Assembly (NCBI GenBank): GCA_022340485.1
Contig: JAJDNX010000075.1
Location: forward strand, 1 to 57,634
DNA length: 57,634 nt
Source: Gammaproteobacteria bacterium
GTDB lineage: Bacteria > Pseudomonadota > Gammaproteobacteria > UBA9214
Direction of reading: 5' to 3'
Positions 30,327-39,171 of the stretch are shown in pieces. Within the stretch, counting starts at the first letter, position 1. Each line of letters opens with the position of its first letter. A program made the position numbers and the translations under genes. The notes under the pieces are model-generated. The model did not search any database, was not told the DNA's origin, and saw nothing but the letters and a program-made list of their open reading frames with translations.

Positions 30327-31262
30327 ATGACGGCTGCCCTGAAGATCTCCGGCCTGAAAAAGACCTACAAGGGTGGGCAGGTAGCACTCAAGGGGATCGA
30401 CCTTGAGGTAAAACAGGGTGATTTCTTTGGGCTGCTTGGCCCGAACGGTGCCGGCAAGACCACTATCATTGGCATCATCACCTCGCTGGTTAACAAGACC
30501 AGTGGCCATGTTTCCATCTTCGACCACGATCTCGATCTGGACCCCGCCAGTGCCAAGGCTTGCCTCGGCCTGGTGCCCCAGGAGTTCAACTTCAACATGT
30601 TTGAGCCGGTCGTCGAGGTGGTTGCCAACCAGGCCGGTTACTATGGCATTGAACGCAAGGAGGCCTTTGAGCGTGCCGAAAGGTCTCTCAAACAACTCGA
30701 TCTGTGGGATAAACGGCGTGTGATGGCCAGAAACCTGTCCGGTGGCATGAAGCGACGCCTGATGATTGCCCGCGCACTGGTGCATGAGCCGAAACTATTG
30801 ATTCTGGATGAGCCTACCGCCGGTGTGGATATCGAGATTCGCCGTTCCATGTGGCAGTTCCTGCGCACCATCAACGCGGCAGGAACAACGATTATCCTGA
30901 CCACCCATTACCTGGAAGAGGCCGAAAGCCTGTGCCGGAATATCGCCATTATTAACGAGGGTGAACTGATCGAAAACACCACCACCAAGCAATTGCTCAA
31001 TACCCTGCACATGGAAACGTTTGTGCTGGATCTTGAGTCACCGCTTGACGAATTACCCCAACTAGAGAACCAGAAGCTGGTACAGCTGGATGAAACCACA
31101 CTCGAAGCCGATATCTGCCGCAGCGACTCGATCAATGCACTGTTTGATGAGCTCTCGAAGCACGATATCAGGGTGCTCAGCATGCGCAACAAGACCAATC
31201 GGCTCGAAGAGTTGTTTATGTACCTGGTAGAAAATGGCAACGGCAACCGGGCTGCCTCATGA
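30327..31262 (+). CDS. ABC transporter ATP-binding protein (YadG-like)
   Basis: 311 residues. Walker A GPNGAGKTT, signature LSGGMKRRL, Walker B LLILDEPTAGVD and switch His in TTHYLEEAE. The GMKRR variant and C-terminal extension (about 220-311) match the YadG/NodI drug- or polysaccharide-type exporters. Paired by ATGA overlap with the permease gene at 31259, and preceded by the small membrane protein. The substrate cannot be deduced from the sequence. Confidence 0.95.
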   Translation: MTAALKISGLKKTYKGGQVALKGIDLEVKQGDFFGLLGPNGAGKTTIIGIITSLVNKTSGHVSIFDHDLDLDPASAKACLGLVPQEFNFNMFEPVVEVVANQAGYYGIERKEAFERAERSLKQLDLWDKRRVMARNLSGGMKRRLMIARALVHEPKLLILDEPTAGVDIEIRRSMWQFLRTINAAGTTIILTTHYLEEAESLCRNIAIINEGELIENTTTKQLLNTLHMETFVLDLESPLDELPQLENQKLVQLDETTLEADICRSDSINALFDELSKHDIRVLSMRNKTNRLEELFMYLVENGNGNRAAS

Positions 31263-32032
31263 CACCGCACGCCAAGCTGGTCGCCCTGCGAACCATTGCC
31301 ACTAAGGAAATACTCCGCTTTTCGCGTATCTGGATACAAACCATTCTCCCGCCGGTAATCACCATGGCCCTGTATTTCATAATATTTGGCAACCTCATTG
31401 GACCTCGAATCGGCCAAATGGACGGCTTCGATTACATGGAGTTCATAATACCTGGCCTTATCATGATGGCCGTAATTACCAACTCCTATGCCAACGTGGT
31501 GTCTTCCTTTTATGGCTCGAAATTCCAGCGACACATCGAGGAGATGATCATATCGCCGACGCCAAACTACATCATTCTGGTTGGTTTTGTTCTTGGCGGA
31601 GTCGCTCGCGGGTTGGCCGTGGGGGTGGCGGTAACACTCGTATCCATGGTGTTTCATCCGTTGAATATCCACAGCCTCTGGATCATTCTGTCGATGATTC
31701 TGCTGACGGCAATCCTGTTCTCACTGGCCGGGTTGATCAATGGTGTCTATGCAAAAAGTTTTGACGACATCTCCATCGTTCCGACCTTTGTACTGACACC
31801 CCTGACATACCTTGGCGGGATATTCTATTCAATCAGCATGCTCCCGGAATTCTGGCAACGCATGTCACTGGTCAACCCGATCCTGTACATGGTCAACGCC
31901 TTCCGCTACGGTTTTCTCGGTGTCTCCGATATCCACCTCGGCACATCCTATGCGATCAGCATTGGCTTTATCGTGGTGCTGTACCTGTTCAGCCTGTATT
32001 TGCTCAGGAAGGGTCACGGCATCCGTACCTGA
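31259..32032 (+). CDS. ABC-2 type permease (YadH-like)
   Basis: 257 residues with six predicted spans (for example ILPPVITMALYFIIFGNLIG and YAISIGFIVVLYLFSLYLL). ABC-2 signature features: DYMEFIIPGLIMMAVITNSY, LTPLTYLGGIFYSISMLPEFWQ, and NPILYMVNAFRYGFLG. Overlaps the ATPase gene by 4 bases; the two form a half-exporter-type unit. Converges with rnd at 32046. Closest in pattern to E. coli YadH, whose substrate is unknown. Confidence 0.94.
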   Translation: MTPHAKLVALRTIATKEILRFSRIWIQTILPPVITMALYFIIFGNLIGPRIGQMDGFDYMEFIIPGLIMMAVITNSYANVVSSFYGSKFQRHIEEMIISPTPNYIILVGFVLGGVARGLAVGVAVTLVSMVFHPLNIHSLWIILSMILLTAILFSLAGLINGVYAKSFDDISIVPTFVLTPLTYLGGIFYSISMLPEFWQRMSLVNPILYMVNAFRYGFLGVSDIHLGTSYAISIGFIVVLYLFSLYLLRKGHGIRT

Positions 32033-32045
32033 TGGAGCCCGCAAG

Positions 32046-33209
32046 TCAGGATGACTCGTCGATCGTCAGGCGGCCATCACGAATACAGAGCTTCAGATCA
32101 CCGTTGAGAAACTCGAGCAGCTGCCTGCCGACAAGCTGCTTGCGCCAACCCTGCACCACAGCACTATCTGTGTCGCCGAGCAGCAGCATTTCCAACTGCT
32201 TGCGCGTTGCCAGTACGGCAGGATTGAGGCTGTTCTGCTCAGCACTCAGCCGCACCAGGGCCATCATGACATCCAGCAGGGCATTCTGGTCGGGTGACAA
32301 TTTCGTGTGCTTGCCCTTGTCGGGGAAGGGGATGGGTGTTTTACCCGTCGCTTCCCTGACCAGCTCGACAATCTGGTTACCCGAGTTTCTGAGCAGTCCT
32401 TCACTCAGACCACGTATTTTACCGAGGGCAAGCAGCGAAGCCGGTTTGTGTCTTGAAATATCGACCAGGGCATCATCGCGTAATATCCAGCCTTTTGGGC
32501 GGTCCTTCTGTTGGGCAAGCTGCTCGCGCCAGCTGGCCAATGACTGCATGATCGCAAGACTGTCCCCCCTGAGCCGATTCCCCCCTTTTACCTTCCGCCA
32601 GGCATCCTCAGGCGGATTCTCATAGAACTCACGACTTGTTAAGCGCTGAAAATCCTCCAGCAGCCAGTCACTCCTGCCCAACACTTGCAGCTTCTCACAC
32701 AGCCGCTGGTAGATTTCCGCCAGGTACACGACATCATCTGCTGCATATTGAATCTGCTCGCGGGACAGCGGCCGCAGCGACCAGTCTGCCCGGGTATGCA
32801 ACTTGTCCAGCTCAATGCCCAGTTCATCCTTTACCAGACTGGCATAACCGACCTGTTCGGGGTAGCCGAGCAGCAAGGCGGCAATCTGGCTATCGAAGAC
32901 GGGTGAAGGGACCTTGCCGGTAAGATGGTAAAAGATCTCCAGATCCTGGCGACCGGAATGCAGGACCTTGGTGACAGCGGCATCGAAAAGAATATCCAGG
33001 ACCGGTGACAGATCCTCGAGTGCGAGGGGATCGATGCAGGCAACGCACCCCGGTGTAGCAACCTGCAACAGGCAGAGTTTGGGATAATAGGTTTTTTCAC
33101 GCAGAAACTCGGTGTCCAGCGCAATCCAGTCAACCTTGCCCAGCTGTTCACAAAAGCGCTTGAGTTGTTCCTGTGTATCAATGAACCTGATACCGGTTTC
33201 CGCAGTCAT
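32046..33209 (-). CDS. rnd: Ribonuclease D
   Basis: 3'-to-5' exoribonuclease that trims tRNA precursors. 387 residues. DEDD nuclease motifs: Exo I WIALDTEFLREKTYYP, Exo II FDSQIAALLLGY, and Exo III YAADDVVYLAEIYQRL. Two HRDC-type helical domains follow (KGWILRDDALVDISRHKP and the C-terminal third, where NQNALLDVMMALVRL-like residues appear). The start at 33209 gives the standard N terminus. DUF6524-like gene lies upstream on the same strand (18-base gap). Confidence 0.96.
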   Translation of the reverse strand: MTAETGIRFIDTQEQLKRFCEQLGKVDWIALDTEFLREKTYYPKLCLLQVATPGCVACIDPLALEDLSPVLDILFDAAVTKVLHSGRQDLEIFYHLTGKVPSPVFDSQIAALLLGYPEQVGYASLVKDELGIELDKLHTRADWSLRPLSREQIQYAADDVVYLAEIYQRLCEKLQVLGRSDWLLEDFQRLTSREFYENPPEDAWRKVKGGNRLRGDSLAIMQSLASWREQLAQQKDRPKGWILRDDALVDISRHKPASLLALGKIRGLSEGLLRNSGNQIVELVREATGKTPIPFPDKGKHTKLSPDQNALLDVMMALVRLSAEQNSLNPAVLATRKQLEMLLLGDTDSAVVQGWRKQLVGRQLLEFLNGDLKLCIRDGRLTIDESS

Positions 33210-33227
33210 TTGGCGAGGTATTTCAAA

Positions 33228-33653
33228 TCAGAGATCAGTATCAACCTCGTCAACATCGACCTGGCCGGTGATACGACGCCGAATGTGAGACCACGAGACG
33301 CCGATCGCAAGGATCCAGCACAACACTACCAGTATAAGGTAGCTGACAGCCTTGAGACTGTCGGCATGGAACCAGCCCCAGTCGATCATCATCCACAGCA
33401 GCACGGCCATGAACGCAGCAGAAAGGAACAGTCCCAGTGGACCCAGGGACCGCAAGGTGGCGCGCAGGAAGATCGCCCAGCCGGCAAGCAGCAGGATACC
33501 GACCAGCGCAATCCAGGGTGTCGGGCTGGAAATATGGTTACTGAGCCAGTGATAGTAGGAATATCCCGACGGATTATAGCTTGAGAAGACCAGCACGAAA
33601 GCCGCCAGCAGGCGCAAAAAAAAGCCGGACCAACCAATTCCCTTGAGCGCCAT
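33228..33653 (-). CDS. DUF6524-like four-helix membrane protein
   Basis: 141 residues from the ATG at 33653, with GGGGAAACAT before it; the frame stays open to 33791 without family-like residues. Four hydrophobic spans: GFFLRLLAAFVLVFSS, TPWIALVGILLLAGWAIF, GLFLSAAFMAVLLWMMI, and AVSYLILVVLCWILAIGVSW. NPSGYSYYHWL is a conserved-looking signature seen in proteins annotated DUF6524. Acidic tail. Function unknown. Probably co-transcribed with rnd, which follows after 18 bases. Confidence 0.8.
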   Translation of the reverse strand: MALKGIGWSGFFLRLLAAFVLVFSSYNPSGYSYYHWLSNHISSPTPWIALVGILLLAGWAIFLRATLRSLGPLGLFLSAAFMAVLLWMMIDWGWFHADSLKAVSYLILVVLCWILAIGVSWSHIRRRITGQVDVDEVDTDL

Positions 33654-33875
33654 ATGTTTCCCCAGAAAACCGAGCCTGCGATTGTCGCAATGGGTAAGAA
33701 TTCTATGCGCAGTCTGCAGCACTGGCAAGCGCTTCACCCAGGGTAATGATATGCTGCACTGTATGACATACAGTCCGGAACCCGGCAACACAACGAACTC
33801 ATCGCGAACGCTGCTGCCGGTGCATGGGGATTCAGCAGCATCTCCCTTTCAGAAGTACTATTAAATTTGCTAACG
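33654..33875. other. Divergent region before the radical SAM gene
   Basis: 222 bases between the DUF6524-like gene and the radical SAM gene. No clear promoter hexamers. The radical SAM ATG at 33876 has no good Shine-Dalgarno. Confidence 0.3.
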
Positions 33876-35264
33876 ATGGATATCAGCCTGATCAATCCCT
33901 ATGAACTGGGGCGACAGCCATTCGGTCTTGCCGAACCTACCGCCTTTCTGCAGGCAGCCGGTCACAGGGTGCGCTGCTGTGATCTATCGATCCAAAAACT
34001 GGACAGCTGTCTTGACGAGAACACCGGGATGGTTGCCATCTATATTGCCATGCATACCGCGAGCCGTATCGCGGTGGAGGCCCTGCCAAAGATAAGGCAG
34101 TTGGCACCTCACGCCAGTCTGTGCGTCTATGGATTGTATGCCCCCATGAATGCCGAATTATTTCGTTCACTGGGGGTCGATACCGTTTTGGGTGGTGAAT
34201 TTGAAACCGGCCTGGTCTCGATGGCAAGGCGGATTCAGGCAGGCGAGGGGGTAACACAGACCGAGCCGGAAACCGCACTCGACAAGATTCCTTTCATGGT
34301 ACCGGACCGCAGCAGGCTGCAGCCCCTGTCGCGATATGCCCGGCTGATCAATCCCGATGGTTCAGAAAAGACCGTTGGCTTTGCAGAGACAACCCGTGGT
34401 TGCAAGTACCTGTGCCGCCATTGTCCGGTGGTGCCGGTCTACCAGGGTAAATTTTTTGTCATCCCCGCAGATATCGTGCTGCATGACATACGCGCCCAGG
34501 TAAAGGCTGGTGCGCAGCATATCTCCTTTGGCGACCCGGATTTCTTCAATGGCCCCGGTCATGCCCTCAGGATTGTGCACTCACTGCACCGGGAATTTCC
34601 TGCATTAACCTACGATGCCACCATCAAGATCGAGCACATCGTCAGGTACCCGGAAGAAATGAAGATACTCAAGGAAACCGGCTGCCTGTTTATTCTCTCG
34701 GCGGTAGAGAGTGTTGACGACAAGATCCTGGAATTGCTCGACAAGGGCCACAGCCGTGCAGACTTCATTAATGCACTTGCCTTGCTGCGCCAGATTGACA
34801 TCGACCTTGCACCTACCTTCGTCGCCTTTACACCCTGGACGACACTCGACAATTACCTGGAACTGCTAGAACATATTGTCAATCTGCAGCTGATCGAGTC
34901 CGTCGCACCGGTGCAGCTATCGATACGACTGCTGATACCTGCCGGTTCCTTTATCCTCAAGCTCGAAAGGCTGGACGACATCATTGGTGACTTTGAGCCC
35001 GGCATTCTTGGTCATCCCTGGAGCAACCCGGATCCGCGCGTCGATGAACTGCAGCAAGAGATACAGTCGCTGGTTACCAGGGCAGAGGCAGATGGGCTGT
35101 CACGCCCTAACACCTTTCTCCAGATCTGGCGACTCGCCCACCAGCAGGCAGGCAGAGCCGTGCCTGCGCTGAACCTGGAACTGTCCGGCAAACCTATCCC
35201 GAGGCTGTCGGAAAACTGGTACTGCTGTGCAGAACCTACCTGTGAGCAGCTGGCCTCGTTCTGA
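33876..35264 (+). CDS. CCAEP-tail B12-binding-type radical SAM protein
   Basis: 462 residues from the ATG at 33876 (an in-frame TTG lies 9 bases upstream). Residues 1 to about 140 resemble a cobalamin-binding-like Rossmann region (SLINPYELGRQPFGL, AIYIAMHTASRIAVEAL) without the canonical DxHxxG. The radical SAM core has C176-x3-C180-x2-C183 in RGCKYLCRHCPVV, then HISFGDPDFFNG. The C terminus ends in NWYCCAEPTCEQLASF: this matches the family annotated 'CUAEP/CCAEP-tail radical SAM (seleno)protein', where some members have selenocysteine (CUAEP) and others, as here, cysteine (CCAEP). The reaction is unknown to me. It heads a run with GDPD, GlpD-like and GlpK-like genes (32-base gap, then overlaps), so it probably acts on or near a glycerol-phosphate metabolite. 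Confidence 0.9.
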   Translation: MDISLINPYELGRQPFGLAEPTAFLQAAGHRVRCCDLSIQKLDSCLDENTGMVAIYIAMHTASRIAVEALPKIRQLAPHASLCVYGLYAPMNAELFRSLGVDTVLGGEFETGLVSMARRIQAGEGVTQTEPETALDKIPFMVPDRSRLQPLSRYARLINPDGSEKTVGFAETTRGCKYLCRHCPVVPVYQGKFFVIPADIVLHDIRAQVKAGAQHISFGDPDFFNGPGHALRIVHSLHREFPALTYDATIKIEHIVRYPEEMKILKETGCLFILSAVESVDDKILELLDKGHSRADFINALALLRQIDIDLAPTFVAFTPWTTLDNYLELLEHIVNLQLIESVAPVQLSIRLLIPAGSFILKLERLDDIIGDFEPGILGHPWSNPDPRVDELQQEIQSLVTRAEADGLSRPNTFLQIWRLAHQQAGRAVPALNLELSGKPIPRLSENWYCCAEPTCEQLASF

Positions 35265-35296
35265 AGACCACCGGGAAACACAGACTGGCGCATGGA

Positions 35297-36046
35297 ATGA
35301 AATCAGTCCTCATTGCGCATCGCGGTGAACCGCTGCACTGTCCAGAGAATTCATTGCCCGGTTTCCAGTCAGCATTGCAGGCCGGTGCCTGCTTTATAGA
35401 AACCGATGTGCAAATCACCGCGGACGGAATTGCGGTACTCCATCATGATCCTTCCGCACTGAAAATCACCGGTAGCGACCTGCCGCTAACGACTACCGAC
35501 TATAAAACGCTGCGTGCCTTGCCTGCAGGCTACCCACAGCGCTTTGCTGGACAATTTCAGGACCTGCACATTGCACGGCTGGACGAATTTGTCACGCTGT
35601 TGCAAAAATGGCCCGATGCCAGTGCCTTTATTGAGGTCAAGGAAGCCAGTATTGCCGCCCATGGTATCCCCGCAGTCATCGCCACCGTGCTCGACAGTCT
35701 TCACCCGGTGCTGCAACAATGCGTACTGATCTCCTTCAATCATGAACTGCTGGCTCATGCCCGCAACATCTATCCAATGCCCATAGGCTGGGTACTGCAT
35801 GAGTGGAGTACCGGCAGCAAGAAACGCGCGACAGACCTGGAACCAGACTACCTGTTCTGTAACCAGAAACGATTACCGCCCGCAACCGAATCCTTGTGGC
35901 AGGGGCCCTGGAAATGGGCCGTGTATACAGTCAACACGGCCAGTGAGATACCAGCACTACTGGAGCGCGGCATACACTTCGTAGAGACCGATCGCATCCG
36001 CGAGCTGCTCGCTGATCCTGCACTGGAAGGCTGGGGTTGTGACTGA
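35297..36046 (+). CDS. ugpQ: Glycerophosphodiester phosphodiesterase
   Basis: Hydrolyses glycerophosphodiesters to glycerol-3-phosphate and an alcohol. 249 residues, no signal peptide, so cytosolic like UgpQ. TIM-barrel GDPD motifs: AHRGEP and ENSLPGFQSAL hold the catalytic His-Arg and Glu-Asn; IETDVQITADGIAVLHHD carries the metal ligands Glu, Asp and the second catalytic His. Later GIHFVETDRIRELL is typical. GTG start of the next gene overlaps by 8 bases. Product glycerol-3-phosphate is the substrate of the neighbour. Confidence 0.94.
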   Translation: MKSVLIAHRGEPLHCPENSLPGFQSALQAGACFIETDVQITADGIAVLHHDPSALKITGSDLPLTTTDYKTLRALPAGYPQRFAGQFQDLHIARLDEFVTLLQKWPDASAFIEVKEASIAAHGIPAVIATVLDSLHPVLQQCVLISFNHELLAHARNIYPMPIGWVLHEWSTGSKKRATDLEPDYLFCNQKRLPPATESLWQGPWKWAVYTVNTASEIPALLERGIHFVETDRIRELLADPALEGWGCD

Positions 36047-37211
36047 GGTTTATGATGTTGTTGTCATTGGTGGCGGCATTCATGGTGTCGGGGTGGCACA
36101 GGCGGCTGCCTCCGGGGGCTACTCGGTATTGCTACTGGAACAGCATGCACTGGCAGCCGGTTCCTCCAGCCGCTCCAGCAAGCTGATACATGGCGGCTTG
36201 CGTTACCTTGAGGGGCACGAGTTCGGCCTGGTCCGCGAAAGCCTCACGGAACGGGCCATCCTGCTGGAGATTGCCCCGGAGCTTGTGCAGCTGCAGCCTT
36301 TCCATATTCCCGTCTATCCTGATACCTCAAGGCGACCACTTGCACTGCGGACAGGGCTCACCCTGTATGCCGTGCTCGGCGGGCTCAACCGCGCCAGTCG
36401 CTTCAGAAAGCTGTCCCACAAGGAATGGGATGCGCTGGACGGTCTGGAGACCCGTAACCTGCAGGCGGTCTACCAGTATTTTGACGCGCAGACCAATGAC
36501 ACCGAGCTAACACGCGCAGTTATGCAATCGGCGCTTGAGTTGGGTGCCTCACTGAGTTGTCCCGCAGAATTTCTGTCTGCGCACATCGGGCCAGAGGATT
36601 GTGAAATCCGCTACCGGGACCACCGCGGGGAAAAATCCTGCCAGGCACTCGCCCTCGTGAACGCAGGTGGACCCTGGGTAAACGCAATTACAGCCCGCAT
36701 AAGCCCGATGCCTGCACCCGTGGCAGTTGCTCTGGTACAGGGCACCCACCTGGTCCTGAAGGACAGCCTCGAGATGGGTTGCTACTACCTGGAGGCACCA
36801 CAAGACCGGCGTGCCATCTTCCTGCTACCCTGGGGTCATCAATCCCTGCTGGGAACCACAGAGAGCCTGTATCGCGGGGACCCGATGGAGGTCTCCCCGC
36901 TGCAACAGGAAATCGATTATTTGCTTGAAGTCTTACAACATTATTTTCCCGGCCGTTCGCAAACCGTTGACGACTCGTTTGCCGGATTGCGGGTATTGCC
37001 CGCGGCAAACAGCGCTGCCTTCGGGCGTTCACGCGAAACACGACTCGCAGTCGACAACCGCATACACCCCAGAGTGCTTGCCATTGTTGGTGGCAAGCTC
37101 ACCGGCTATCGCGCCACCGCAAGCAAGGCGATGAACATCCTGCGACGTTCGCTGCCCGCGCGGAAGCCAAGGGCGGATACTGCAAAGCTTGTACTGAGGC
37201 CGGCGCCCTGA
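36039..37211 (+). CDS. glpD: Glycerol-3-phosphate dehydrogenase, short GlpD-type flavoprotein
   Basis: FAD oxidase fold that converts glycerol-3-phosphate to dihydroxyacetone phosphate and feeds electrons to quinone in GlpD. 390 residues from a GTG that overlaps ugpQ. Rossmann motif VVIGGGIHGVGVAQAAASGG at the N terminus, SSRSSKLIHGGLRYLEGHEFGLVRE (GlpD signature), FLLPWGHQSLLGTTES and LPAANSAAFGRSRET near the substrate site, and GGKLTGYRATA at the end of the flavin domain. The usual C-terminal domain (about 110-130 residues in E. coli GlpD, 501 total) is absent. The stop and the glpK ATG share one base (TGATG), so this is the intact gene and not a truncation artefact. Membrane attachment is inferred. 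Confidence 0.9.
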   Translation: MTEVYDVVVIGGGIHGVGVAQAAASGGYSVLLLEQHALAAGSSSRSSKLIHGGLRYLEGHEFGLVRESLTERAILLEIAPELVQLQPFHIPVYPDTSRRPLALRTGLTLYAVLGGLNRASRFRKLSHKEWDALDGLETRNLQAVYQYFDAQTNDTELTRAVMQSALELGASLSCPAEFLSAHIGPEDCEIRYRDHRGEKSCQALALVNAGGPWVNAITARISPMPAPVAVALVQGTHLVLKDSLEMGCYYLEAPQDRRAIFLLPWGHQSLLGTTESLYRGDPMEVSPLQQEIDYLLEVLQHYFPGRSQTVDDSFAGLRVLPAANSAAFGRSRETRLAVDNRIHPRVLAIVGGKLTGYRATASKAMNILRRSLPARKPRADTAKLVLRPAP

Positions 37212-38626
37212 TGCCCGACCTGATACTCGCATTGGATCAGGGCACGCACTCAAGCCGTGCAATCCTCTTTGACCTGCATGGCCAGCAAGTTGCAAGTGCA
37301 TCGCAGTCGCTAGGCTTGCAGCAACACAGCCGTACCGAGATTGAACAATCGCCCGTGGAGATCCTGCAGTCGATGCAGAGGGTATTGCAGCGCGTATTCA
37401 ACAATCCGGGTATCGACAGGGCACGAATCCTGTGTGCAGGCTTGGCGACACAACGATCCAGCGTAGTTGCCTGGGATGCCGACAGTGGCGCACCATTGAG
37501 CCCCGTCATCAGCTGGCAGGATCGTCGCACAGCCGGCAGACTGGCAAGCCTGAAGGACAAGTCAAGCTTGATCGAGCTGCTCACCGGCCTGCGCCTTTCA
37601 CCGCATTACGGTGCTGGCAAGCTGCGATGGCTGCTGGAAAATAATACCGCAGTAAGCACCGCCCTGGATGGAAACAGACTGGTAATGGGGCCACTGGCCA
37701 GTTACCTGCTGCACCACCTGACGGATAACACCGAAGAGCTGATTGACGATGCCAACGCCTCCCGTACACTGCTGTGGAACCTGCAGCAGCGCAACTGGGA
37801 TCCCACCCTGCTGGGATATTTCAAGATACCACCCGGGGTATTGCCGCACTGTAAACCCATCCGTTACGACTATGGCAATCTTCACGACGGTTCGATTCCT
37901 GTCAGGGTGGTAAACGGCGACCAAACTGCCGCCCTGTATGCACAGGGCGCTACCTCCGGCAACACGCTGACCATCAACATCGGGACCGGTGCCTTTATAC
38001 TCTTGCCGACAAACGCACCCTGCACACGGCCTGCTGGCCTGCTGGCCGGCATTTCATACAGCAATGGACAGTCCGGCAGTTACTACATCGAGGGCACGGT
38101 GAACGCTGCCGCCAGCGCGCTGGAGTGGGCGTCGCATACCTACGGATTGCGCGACCTCGAAGAACAGTTACCCGGCTGGCTGGACACGGTAAAGGCGCCG
38201 ACGATCTTCATCAATACGCTTGGTGGACTCGGCTCCCCCTGGTGGAAGGATGGTCCGGCCGCGTACTTTCTTGATGCCGGGGTTCCAGTCCCGGAGGCCA
38301 TGGTTGCCGTGATCGAGAGCATACTCTTCCTGATTCAGGCCAACGTTGATCTGATGCAGTCAGACCATCCTGCTGTCCACAAGATCCAGATCAGCGGCGG
38401 ACTATCCAGACTCGACGGACTCTGCCGGAAACTCGCCTCTCTCTCCGGCCTGACAGTCTATCGACCCCTACAGGTAGAGGCCACGGCACGCGGGATTGCC
38501 TGGCAGGCGGCGGGGTGTCCGGAGAACTGGCCACCGGCGGGGGAAGGCACCAGCTTTACTCCAGGAAACGATCCCGACCTACAGGATCGCTACAAACGTT
38601 TCCTGGAGATACTCAGGAGACTCTGA
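37211..38626 (+). CDS. glpK: FGGY-family kinase, glycerol kinase-like
   Basis: 471 residues, a little shorter than E. coli GlpK (502). ATP-grasp of the actin-like fold: LALDQGTHSSRAILFDL at the N terminus, ISWQDRRTAGRL, NGDQTAALYAQG, NIGTGAFI (adenosine motif), GGLGSPWWKDGPAAYF, and KIQISGGLSRLDGL. Glycerol is the likely substrate given the two preceding genes; the FGGY family also includes other polyol kinases, so this is moderately supported. One-base overlap with glpD (TGATG). Confidence 0.9.
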   Translation: MPDLILALDQGTHSSRAILFDLHGQQVASASQSLGLQQHSRTEIEQSPVEILQSMQRVLQRVFNNPGIDRARILCAGLATQRSSVVAWDADSGAPLSPVISWQDRRTAGRLASLKDKSSLIELLTGLRLSPHYGAGKLRWLLENNTAVSTALDGNRLVMGPLASYLLHHLTDNTEELIDDANASRTLLWNLQQRNWDPTLLGYFKIPPGVLPHCKPIRYDYGNLHDGSIPVRVVNGDQTAALYAQGATSGNTLTINIGTGAFILLPTNAPCTRPAGLLAGISYSNGQSGSYYIEGTVNAAASALEWASHTYGLRDLEEQLPGWLDTVKAPTIFINTLGGLGSPWWKDGPAAYFLDAGVPVPEAMVAVIESILFLIQANVDLMQSDHPAVHKIQISGGLSRLDGLCRKLASLSGLTVYRPLQVEATARGIAWQAAGCPENWPPAGEGTSFTPGNDPDLQDRYKRFLEILRRL

Positions 38627-38709
38627 TTCACCACCGTGGGTACACAAACCTGCCTTGACTGGTAGCCGCAACAGATCGATTGTCCGCGTAGCCGGTACAA
38701 ACCGTGGAG

Positions 38710-39171
38710 TTAGCGGGCGGGGGTAGTAAACAGCCAGAGAAAGCCGGCATTATAAAAAACATGCAACAGTATCGGTGCAGCCAGACGCCCCGTGCGGTCC
38801 TTGAAAAAACCGAATATCAGTGACGGGATGAATACCAGTGCAGCCCACACGGGTGCATGGTAGATAAAGTGCAACCCCGTAAACATCACACTGGTCAACA
38901 GATTAGCCACCGTGATCGGACCGAGGGAGTGGCGACTGATATAGTCATGCACCAGTTCCTGCAACAGGCCACGAAAAACCATTTCCTCGGCCAGCGGATA
39001 AAACACCACCGGGACCAGGAACTGCCAGGGCTCGACCAGCGGCCAACTCCACTGGATTACCGGTTGCTGTATCAGGTAGAGCGCAAGCCAGAAGCATGGA
39101 CCAGCCATCAATGCTGCATAAAACAGCGGGTCCTGCCAGGGAAGATGCGCCTCGGCCGATGACTGGTTCAA
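38710..39171 (-). CDS. CPBP glutamic intramembrane protease, MrtJ-like
   Basis: 153 residues from a TTG at 39171 that overlaps the SseB-like gene's stop; the next Met is at residue 22. CAAX/CPBP (Abi) signature: YPLAEEMVFRGLLQE with the paired glutamates, and a second motif FTGLHFIYHAPVWAALVF and LLHVFYNAGFLWL. Four spans. The pattern, including LGPITVANLLTSVMF and FIPSLIFGFFKDRTG, matches what I recall of the JDVT-CTERM system protease MrtJ, a sorting-type enzyme for proteins with a C-terminal JDVT-CTERM signal. No protein with such a tail is visible in this window. Confidence 0.85.
   Translation of the reverse strand: MNQSSAEAHLPWQDPLFYAALMAGPCFWLALYLIQQPVIQWSWPLVEPWQFLVPVVFYPLAEEMVFRGLLQELVHDYISRHSLGPITVANLLTSVMFTGLHFIYHAPVWAALVFIPSLIFGFFKDRTGRLAAPILLHVFYNAGFLWLFTTPAR

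Noticed and set aside
33876-35264. Selenocysteine in the radical SAM gene
   Set aside because: The tail reads TGC TGT (Cys-Cys) before GCA-GAA; no in-frame TGA occurs before the normal stop.
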